Source: Coemansia sp. RSA 1804
Taxonomy: Eukaryota > Kickxellomycota > Kickxellomycetes > Kickxellales > Kickxellaceae
Length of the DNA: 17,162 nucleotides
Direction: 5' to 3'
Assembly: GCA_027578815.1 (NCBI GenBank)
Contig: JANBTH010000449.1
Coordinates: 1 to 17,162 of the forward strand
How positions within the stretch are numbered: position 1 is the first letter of the stretch; each line of letters starts with the position of its first letter. The position numbers were made by a program, and so were the translations under genes. The notes below the pieces were generated by a model, which saw only the letters and a program-made list of their open reading frames with translations, ran no database searches and was not told the DNA's origin. Shown one piece after another: positions 8,259 through 15,075 of the stretch.

Positions 8259-9554
8259 ATGGAATCTAGTCAGACGGATCCGCAGATCAGAGACGTTGAA
8301 ATTAACCAACCGCCCACTGATGCGGTTAGTGAGCTTGCGTTCAATCCAAAGGCCAATTTTCTGGCTGCCTCTTCCTGGGACAATGAGGTAAATTCTCGTG
8401 TTTGTCAGGATAAACAAGTGAACTTTTGAGCATGCTTCATACAGTTGGGAACCTTGTAGAATATAACCTTATACGGTGTATTGGCCTTATTTATATAGAC
8501 AAACTTTTGAATGGCTTCTTTTTTGTCTGCTGTTGTAGGTCCGGGTCTGGGAGGTTATGGATACCGGCGCGTCTGCTGGAAAGGCAGCTTATTCTCACGA
8601 GGCACCTGCGCTGTGCTGTGCATGGAGTAGGGTACGTATAGCTTATTTTATGCTGGATTCATTGGCCAGGATCCATGCCATGTTTTGTTTGCGCTTTTGA
8701 TGGATATATACTCAATTTGGCCATTCATATTCTGAGAGTCTATACAAGTGTAGGATGGTTCAAAGCTTGCTTCTGGTGGCGCAGACAAGGCTGGACGCAT
8801 GCTTGACATAAGCACAGGACAGACTACACAGATTGCACAGCACGATGGGCCGATTCGTTGCATTAGATTTGTGGAGGCCGAAAATAGCACGCCCATAGCC
8901 GCCACTGCCAGTTGGGACAAAACCCTCAAGTACTGGGACTTGCGGCAGCAGTCTCCTATTGGAACAGTCAATCTGCCGGAGCGCGCATACGCCATGGACT
9001 GCAAACACCCGTTGCTTGTGGTTGCCACGGCAGAGCGTAAGATGCTGATTTTCAATCTGTCGAACCCAACCACGCCCTTTGAAACGTCCGACTCGCCGCT
9101 CAAGTGGCAAACGAGGACCGTGTCGTGTTTTACTTCAGGCGATGGCTATACTGTTGGCTCCATTGAAGGACGAGTGGGTATCCAATATGTCGACCCGAGC
9201 TTGAAGGAAAAGAGCTTTTCGTTTAAATGCCACAGAGACACATCCCGGGCGATAGAGACCCAGGTGTACACAATCAACTCTATCACGCATCACCCGATAT
9301 ACGGGACATTTGTTACTGGCTCTAACGACGGGTCTTTTGTCTCGTGGGACAAGGACTCGAGGCACAAACTTAAAACGTATTCCAAGCTTGGAAGTCCTGT
9401 CTTGAGCACGGCGTTCAACGGCGATGGAAAGCTGTTCGCGTACGCCCTTGGGTATGACTGGTCACAAGGCTACAAAGGGAATGTTGGTACCATCAAAAAC
9501 ACCATCAAACTGCACGCCGTTTTAGACGATGATGTAAAGCCAAAGCAAAGATGA
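8259..9554 (+). CDS. RAE1: Rae1/Gle2 mRNA-export WD40 protein
   Basis: Spliced, join(8259..8387, 8539..8631, 8754..9554): 1023 nt, 340 aa. Human and yeast forms are about 365 aa; the difference is mainly a shorter N-terminus. Rae1/Gle2 binds the GLEBS motif of a nucleoporin (Nup98/Nup116) at the nuclear pore and helps export mRNA. It is a seven-bladed WD40 propeller. Repeat 1 spans the first junction (SSWDNE|VRVWEV, residue 44 starts exon 2). Repeat 2 spans the second (CAWSR|DGSKLASGGADK, residue 75 starts exon 3). Family-specific blocks are IAQHDGPIRCI (101-111), TASWDKTLKYWD (125-136), LPERAYAMD, LVVATAERK, GSIEGRVGIQY, FKCHRD, SFVSWDKDSRHKLKT and YALGYDWSQGY. Both introns are phase 0. The start fits the family, since DVEINQPPTDAVSELAFNP matches the usual first strand region. 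The identification is secure. Confidence 0.95.
8388..8538 (+). other. Intron 1 of RAE1 (151 bp)
   Basis: Donor GTAAAT after codon 43 and acceptor TTGTAG at 8533-8538, phase 0. Splicing joins the two halves of WD repeat 1. The intron contains in-frame stops. Confidence 0.92.
8632..8753 (+). other. Intron 2 of RAE1 (122 bp)
   Basis: Donor GTACGT after codon 74 and acceptor GTGTAG ending at 8753, phase 0. Splicing joins CAWSR to DGSKLASGG, restoring WD repeat 2. Confidence 0.92.
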
Positions 9555-9623
9555 ACTGCTTCGTTTCTTTCATTCTTATGTGAAACTGCAAGTAGCTTTT
9601 CATTGTCATTTGCTTGCCTGGAC

Positions 9624-9661
9624 TTCTCCTAAAGCTCTTTAAAAAAGAGTTTTCTGGAGAA
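9624..9661 (+). repeat. Hairpin in the RAE1 3' region
   Basis: An inverted repeat 70-107 nt after the RAE1 stop. The outer stem TTCTCC (9624-9629) pairs with GGAGAA (9656-9661), and the inner stem CTCTTT (9635-9640) pairs with AAAGAG (9644-9649). AAA/TTT pairing between them gives about 15 pairs with small bulges. It would form in the 3' UTR; the role is unknown. Confidence 0.6.
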
Positions 9662-9710
9662 AACACATTTTTTAAATCTTTTCTCTTATATTAGCTTTTT
9701 GTTATATTTC

Positions 9711-9894
9711 TTTTTTTTTTTTGATGAGAATACTCTGTATTTTTCTCGATGTGCCACATTATATAGTCGGATCATCCGTTCTGTTTTTGTCGATACCTGA
9801 GTGTTTGTGAACCATGCTGATTCCCTATAGACCCAGCCAGGGTTGTGAAAGGCCCTAACAGTGCGAGATTCGCTACCTGAGCTATAAAGCTTTG
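9711..9894 (-). mobile_element. Possible tRNA-derived SINE (candidate)
   Basis: Read on the minus strand, this stretch has the layout of a SINE. It starts with a pol III A-box-like TAGCTCAGGTAG (9873-9884), and a B-box-like GGTTCACAAAC lies at 9803-9813. A body of about 80 nt follows, then an A12 tail (9711-9722). The head is clearly more GC-rich than the surrounding intergenic DNA. It does not fold as a normal tRNA: no matching acceptor stem is visible and the D-stem partner is missing. Flanks share an imperfect TATAAAGCTTT / TATATTAGCTTT, a weak candidate target-site duplication. The boxes match only loosely (about 10/12 and 9/11), so this is a hypothesis; a decayed tRNA or a chance AT/GC island are the alternatives. 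Confidence 0.3.
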
Positions 9895-10538
9895 CAAAAC
9901 ATCAATGAAATCACAATATTTTGATTGTATTTTATTACTGCGCAAAATATATAATCTTTAAAGTTTCATTTATTGCTATTTTGTTTACAATTCGCAAACA
10001 CATTCCAAACAACGTTTTTAGAAACTGGTAGATATTCTACTACAATTAAATTCGCAATGCTTGCTCCAGCCAAATAGCTCTACGTATTGAATTTTGTCAC
10101 AACAATGACAATAATACTAATAAAACATAGCATTGACATAGCGGATTGCATGGCCAACGTTGGACATATGCGGTGTTATTAATCGATATAAAAGAAAACA
10201 ATAACATGGAAGCAGCGAAGATCCGTCGCTCTAGCCATTCTTTAGACTTGCCTTTTGAATATGCAAAACTGGCAATAAAAAAGAAAATTTTTATTTTTCG
10301 TTTCTGTTAGCTGTCTGCTTATGAAGACATAGAAAAGTACACACAGAAAATACATGAACTAATGAAGAGAATTTCTCGGGACAAAACACCAACGTCTTCT
10401 AGTTTGAAAGATTTATTTCCTCTCGCTCCAAACATAATTTACATGCTATTTTTCCGTTTGCGCTCATTTATATTATAAAAAGAATTCTTACTTTATACTA
10501 CATAATTTATTGCTAAACAAGTAGCATTGAACTGCCAT
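9895..10538. other. AT-rich intergenic region upstream of the 784-aa gene
   Basis: No gene and no long open frame were found. It is very AT-rich, with a TATA-like box near its right end. It is the likely promoter region of the 784-aa gene. Confidence 0.65.
10474..10481 (+). promoter_or_regulatory. TATA-like element for the 784-aa gene
   Basis: TATAAAAA lies 65 bp before the ATG at 10539. The context is AT-rich, so chance occurrence is possible. Confidence 0.4.
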
Positions 10539-12893
10539 ATGCAGAACCAGGAACCGCAAGATGCTGCCCCAGATGTTAGCCGGGACCCGACAGGACTATA
10601 TGAATTTCCAGTCCCACCGTTGGAATACCACGATACCTTCTCTCTCTGTGACAATAGCACGGAAGTTCATGATAGTCACGACAGAAAGGAACTGATTGAT
10701 ATGTACCTGTTACAGCCTGTCGTGTCCAAAACAGATCCTTTGTTTGCCGAAAGCCCATTGCAGGTACAAGAAAAAGAGAACTACTGTACTGTCCAGTTTA
10801 GGCATTTTTCCAAGTCAACGACCTCGCTACCCATCATTTTGACACACTTTACCAATGACGGAAAGAAAAACAGGAGCTCCCTGGAAGCCGAAGTTATGAA
10901 GACGGCAAGGTCGATAGAGTTGGAAAGCAACCGTGGATACGAGACTGGCATGGGATGTGTCATGTCGACTGTCAGAGCAGCCAGATCGCACCATGATCTG
11001 CACTCAACCACCACCAACAACCCATCCTTTTCGCAGTCAATGTTTTCGCTGGAAAGTAAGGACAAGACAGCGCCTGAGACCTCCGCTTTTCTTTCTTCTC
11101 CTGAGATTTCTCAAAACTGTGAGTATGGCACGGAAAAGTCATCGGGGACTATTACCTTGGTGTCATACGTACACGGTCAGCATCCAGCATCGCCAGAACA
11201 AGACGCCAGTACTCGTGCACCGACATTGCAAGACTATTGCTTTGAGCGGCAGACGAACAGCCAGCTTCCACCCTTGTCTATACCCGTTCCCAGAAGACAG
11301 TACAGCATGGCACAGATAGAAGCAAGGCTGAGCAACCGCAATTCAATGATGATCTCTGACGCACTATTTTCAGGCGTGTCTTCATCAAGCTCTAGCGACT
11401 TGGATCAGTCTCTCGATGTCACGGGCTATTTAACAAAAAACAGAGCCCGGCAGGATAGTGCTACAGAAGACATCCCAATTGAGGTTGATCCACGCCGTAC
11501 TTCGCGGTATCTCTATAACGTTCCGTCAGGGCCATTTAGAAGCAGCATGCATGGTCCGCTGGCAAAGATGCTGCAGTGGCCACAGCGAATCAACCACAAC
11601 GCACCCCGCCGTATCCGCCGCACAAGAAGCTCGGTTATTGACCAGCACAAGATATACGACATCTACGAAGAGGCCATTTGGCATTCCAGCCATATACCAA
11701 AGAGGAATATCCCGGGTTCCAGGCATGCTAAGAATGAGCCTTTTTCAGACAAACATGCTGAACCGAACAGCGAGTCTGAGAATCTTTTCCGTAGCAGAAT
11801 TATTTATAGAAAGGCGAGTACGATTGGGAACATTGCTGCCACACGCTTCAAGTCGCTAGGGTCTGCAAGGGCCTCTGGGATATCATGGAACTTTATTCGT
11901 TCATGGAAGCCCCGCAGAGATCAGCAGGAGGAGGAGGAGCATCAAGACTGGTACGACCCATCAAGCATGGGACAGAGCCACACGGACAACATTGACGAGA
12001 TTGAGGACAGTGAGAACGATGGAGAGAGCTTTGATCTGAATGGCTCCCTGTTCCCTGTAATTGCCGACACCAGCACAAACACCGATATCAATACAAGCAC
12101 GAGTGCGAGTGAAACCGTGGACGGAAATGACACGCATGACAAAAAACCGGCTCGCAAGCAGTCAGCGCTCGAAACCCTTGTAAAGCGTGCGGGAATAGGG
12201 CTGCTCCGTAGGTCAACCAGTTTCTACAAGACCGCCTCTGACATGGTCGCCGAGGGCGGAAAGTCCAGCAAGCCGGCATTGAACACGCGCTGCCAGTACG
12301 ATTTTGGCATATCCAGCGCAGATGTTGGCATCAGCGACCCGAAGAAGCACACGATGAGGAAGCGCTTGACTAGTGCCGTGCGCCAAGCCACAGAAAGAAT
12401 TCGCAATCCCCTCAAATACCTTGACAGCGCTGACAAACTGCGCAGCGACGAGGACGAGGACATCGTGTCTGCGTATCCGCTTGACTCGATGAAGGAGAAG
12501 GAGCTGGATTCTTACTTGTCGCTCTCTGTGCTTCATTCTCCTGTGATCTCGTCATCTGAAGAGTCGTGTGGATCCGCACCTCAACGCATGCCTACCAGCG
12601 ATGAAACCGTCTGCCATGACCAGTACTCCACCGCGATTCCAAGCATGCGATACGTTCCGCCCAAAAGACCACCCTTCTTGGGTCTTAACCGCAAGATTGC
12701 TAGGACCCCTGCCGTCGACTGTAGTGGAAGGCCCCTGTCAACCATTTCCATGGAGGGCATGCAGCCAGCACCACAAGACACGAATGTCGTAGCTCCGTCA
12801 AGACTCCGCCCAACACAGTTCAACTCTCCGTTCATGACTCTTCCTTATGCCACATACGCACAGCTCAGCCAGACCGGCGGGCACCACCAGTAA
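10539..12893 (+). CDS. Large Ser-rich, probably disordered hypothetical protein, 784 aa
   Basis: I do not recognise this protein. The start is the ATG at 10539 (MQNQEPQDAAPDVSRDPTGL); the longer frame begins with TTG. It is Ser/Thr/Arg-rich with many SP/TP and RxxS-type sites. It has a Ser run near residue 280 (SSSSSSDLDQ), a basic cluster near 355-363 (RRIRRTRSS, a possible nuclear signal) and an aromatic-basic patch ISWNFIRSWKPRR near 447-460, directly followed by the acidic run EEEE. It also has two basic, helix-prone stretches: ALETLVKRAGIGLLRRSTSFYK and MRKRLTSAVRQATERIRNPLKYL. No signal peptide, membrane segment or enzyme motif is visible. An uninterrupted 2.36-kb frame in such DNA is strong evidence of a real gene. 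It may be a kinase-regulated scaffold or regulator, but nothing in it fixes a function. It converges with the eL18 gene, 269 bp apart. Confidence 0.85.
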   Translation: MQNQEPQDAAPDVSRDPTGLYEFPVPPLEYHDTFSLCDNSTEVHDSHDRKELIDMYLLQPVVSKTDPLFAESPLQVQEKENYCTVQFRHFSKSTTSLPIILTHFTNDGKKNRSSLEAEVMKTARSIELESNRGYETGMGCVMSTVRAARSHHDLHSTTTNNPSFSQSMFSLESKDKTAPETSAFLSSPEISQNCEYGTEKSSGTITLVSYVHGQHPASPEQDASTRAPTLQDYCFERQTNSQLPPLSIPVPRRQYSMAQIEARLSNRNSMMISDALFSGVSSSSSSDLDQSLDVTGYLTKNRARQDSATEDIPIEVDPRRTSRYLYNVPSGPFRSSMHGPLAKMLQWPQRINHNAPRRIRRTRSSVIDQHKIYDIYEEAIWHSSHIPKRNIPGSRHAKNEPFSDKHAEPNSESENLFRSRIIYRKASTIGNIAATRFKSLGSARASGISWNFIRSWKPRRDQQEEEEHQDWYDPSSMGQSHTDNIDEIEDSENDGESFDLNGSLFPVIADTSTNTDINTSTSASETVDGNDTHDKKPARKQSALETLVKRAGIGLLRRSTSFYKTASDMVAEGGKSSKPALNTRCQYDFGISSADVGISDPKKHTMRKRLTSAVRQATERIRNPLKYLDSADKLRSDEDEDIVSAYPLDSMKEKELDSYLSLSVLHSPVISSSEESCGSAPQRMPTSDETVCHDQYSTAIPSMRYVPPKRPPFLGLNRKIARTPAVDCSGRPLSTISMEGMQPAPQDTNVVAPSRLRPTQFNSPFMTLPYATYAQLSQTGGHHQ

Positions 12894-13162
12894 CAGCCCG
12901 CGCGATCTATGCAGGGGGGTTTAGCGCTACACACCACTATCCAACGCATCACTCTGCAAACTTCTTATTCCATCTATCGCCTTTTTCTTCTCAAAGTCAG
13001 TAACAGCATAAACATCCCAACACGCATTCCAGTAGCAACAGCACTCATTTCAACAAAGCAAATGGAGAGAATTGAGGAAAGTCCTTTTGATGTAAACTTT
13101 TCATATAAACACCACTGGAAAACAATAGAGTGAAATGACTATACGGAGGCTCAAAGCGAGAC

Positions 13163-14593
13163 TTAGTTCTTGTAGCCACGGCTGGCACGGCGACCACGAG
13201 CACGCTCGAACTTGCGGCCCTTGGAGCGGACGTAGGGCTTGGCAGTGGACTTGGGAGTACCAGGAGCCGCACCAAAGTGCTTGACAGCCTCGCGGGCATT
13301 GCGCTCGCCACGAAGAAGAACGCAGTGGGAGCCAGTGGGCGCGCGGAGAGCAAGCTGGTCAAGAGTAAGAACCTCGCCACCGGCGTTCAGAATGCGGGCA
13401 CGGGCGCTCTTGGTGACGCGCAGGGCGGCAACCGACATCTTGGGCACAACCTCAAAGCGGTCGTCGTCAGTGATGGTGCCAACAACAACAGCAGTCTTCG
13501 CCGAGATGTTCTTGGTGAGCGAAGCGAGGCGGGAGAGAGAGATGGGCGGGCGGTTGATGCGCGACATGTACAGGCGCTTCAGAACAACCTTGTTGAAGTT
13601 GGAGTTGGTGCGGCGAGCCAGGTAGCGGTAAAGCTACAATGTATATTCCGTTTTTGTGTTGCATAGGCGAGATCGAACGCAATGATATAGCACAAATAAC
13701 AGTATGGTTGATTAGTAGAAGACTCAAAGTGCTGGCATTTGACAAGATATCCACCAATAGCTAGCTGAACACTTTCATCGCTTAAGCAAAAATACATACC
13801 TTCACAAGGAGCAGCAGGTAGACGTTCTCGCTGACGGGAGCGGAGCGGTTCTTGCTCTTGACGTGCTTGTTGGCAATGTCGATACCCTAGAACAAAAATG
13901 GACACAGTAGCAGCAGAAGCACCAAAAGCATAATCTGTTTAGCAGCTAAAAATCCTGTTTCTCTGGAGCTATCGAAAAGGTCGACAACAATCACCCCAAC
14001 TGGGGGACAGCATTAGCGGTATTTTTACACTTTGTCGAGGAAAGAAGCAAGGATCCGGATGAGAAATATAGCCGAGAAATACATATAACGCCATATATAG
14101 ATAGAAACGGTCCAAACGCTGTTGGTAAATCCAATGCGTAAAACAGACCCTCACGCCCAATGCCAATGTTGCTTTGAAAAGTCCTTTTGCGCAATATGGC
14201 TATTTTTTGCTACTGGGCTAATATACTGATCAACAGGCAACAACGTTCTACTTCGAATTCACAAATTGAGATCTCAATTTCCAACAACATTCGTTGCTGG
14301 CTGTACCAATGGGTTCATTGGCGGCACAAAACTGAAATCCAGACCCGAGGTGAATTCAGAAGAAAAATCGTTAGCAGTGGTCAGCCAGCTTTGACTGACA
14401 ACGAACTAGGATGCAGCTGTTGTGTAATGGCACTATTCCTGTTTGTCTCGCACACCGTCGCATCCATCCCGTGCATCCAACAGAGGGGTTAAATCTATCT
14501 GGCTACGCATCCAATGTCCTTTGCTTCCATCCTTCCCTACGCGCATCCATCGTCGGATGGCCGCAAACGTCAATTCACACGGATTCGTACCAT
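13163..14593 (-). CDS. RPL18: 60S ribosomal protein eL18
   Basis: Spliced, complement(join(13163..13633, 13800..13886, 14591..14593)): 561 nt, 186 aa, the same length as the yeast protein. eL18 is a core protein of the large ribosomal subunit. Exon 2 encodes GIDIANKHVKSKNRSAPVSE and so on to LLVK. Exon 3 continues LYRYLARRTNSNFNKVVLKR, then MSRINRPPISLSR, VVVGTITDDDRF, LTLDQLALRAPTG, HFGAAPGTP and the family's C-terminus KFERARGRRASRGYKN. Codon use is strongly biased (AAG, CGC, GTC), as in highly expressed genes. Exons 2 and 3 are certain. The start is inferred: eL18 begins M-G-[IV]-D, exon 2 begins at that Gly, and the only ATG followed by GT found upstream on this strand is at 14593-14591, with AAAA before it. 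A HOMOL-D-like box lies 35 bp further upstream. Divergent from the GEA gene, 482 bp apart. Confidence 0.92.
13634..13799 (-). other. Intron 2 of RPL18 (166 bp)
   Basis: Minus strand: donor GTATGT from 13799, acceptor TTGTAG ending at 13634, phase 0 between LLVK and LYRYL. A TACTAAT branch-site-like motif is present but lies rather far from the acceptor. Confidence 0.93.
13887..14590 (-). other. Putative intron 1 of RPL18 (704 bp)
   Basis: The acceptor TTCTAG ending at 13887 is certain from protein homology. The donor GTACGA at 14590, directly after the ATG, is inferred as the only fitting site. It is much longer than the other introns in this window (122-244 bp). Open frames inside it have no recognisable product. 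I looked for C/D snoRNA boxes and found no convincing pair. It holds an 18-bp palindrome. Confidence 0.6.
14263..14280. repeat. Perfect 18-bp palindrome
   Basis: AAATTGAGATCTCAATTT is its own reverse complement. A second inverted repeat, CCAATG-GGTT-CATTGG (14306-14321), follows 25 bp later. Both lie in the putative long first intron of RPL18. Confidence 0.9.
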
Positions 14594-14628
14594 TTTTCCA
14601 AAGTTTAAAGTTTTATAAAGCTACAGTG

Positions 14629-14636
14629 GGTGACTG
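14629..14636 (-). promoter_or_regulatory. HOMOL-D-like box of RPL18
   Basis: On the minus strand it reads CAGTCACC, 7 of 8 matching the CAGTCACA HOMOL-D element that acts in place of TATA at fission-yeast ribosomal protein genes. It lies 35 bp before the inferred ATG, the right distance for a core promoter. A TTATAAAAC stretch lies between the two. Confidence 0.4.
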
Positions 14637-15035
14637 AAAAAGAGACAGATCGCTTGTTCTTCTGTCGTTCGTAGTGTCTACTTTGACACTTGCAATTTCC
14701 TATACAAGTCATGCTAGTTTTTTCCTCACTGCTTCGCTTCTGATAGATGCTCTTCCCCGCGGCTCATCGAACTGCGGCTCAAACAACTCGCTTTCTTTTT
14801 TATTTACCTTGTTTATCCAGCCAATGAGACATTAGTGCGTTGCGGCCCAATCATCAATCGTTCAGTCATGCTATGACTCTATTTCATCTCTGACCAATCT
14901 CAAAAATACCAATGGTGGTGAAATGCAGCTGAAGAGCACGCTTCTTTTACCTGTTGCTTTTTGCTGACCAAGCGCTTTATTTAACATCAATTTGAGGAAA
15001 GGCGCAGTGTCATCTGCTCACGAATCTATCAAGCC

Positions 15036-15044
15036 TATTTATAA
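15036..15044 (+). promoter_or_regulatory. TATA-like element of the GEA gene
   Basis: TATTTATAA lies 31 bp before the ATG at 15076. If used, the 5' UTR would be very short. Confidence 0.35.
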
Positions 15045-15075
15045 GCCACCTTATTCACATTCTCATAATCCAGTG

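Larger units (their letters stand above)
14594..15075. other. Divergent promoter region of RPL18 and the GEA gene
   Basis: 482 bp between the two start codons. It carries the HOMOL-D-like box on the RPL18 side and a TATA-like TATTTATAA (15036-15044) 31 bp before the GEA ATG. No gene is visible. Confidence 0.6.

Noticed and set aside
9800..9894. A functional tRNA gene
   Set aside because: The A-box is fair, but there is no complementary acceptor stem, the D-stem partner is missing and no standard T-arm is found, so it cannot fold as a tRNA.
13277..13666. Plus-strand open frames opposite the eL18 gene
   Set aside because: They lie antisense to conserved eL18 exon sequence; GC-rich, strongly biased codons leave the opposite strand open.
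14187..14637. Plus-strand open frames of 64-101 codons before RPL18
   Set aside because: They overlap one another in different frames, show no recognisable protein and lie in the inferred intron and promoter of RPL18.
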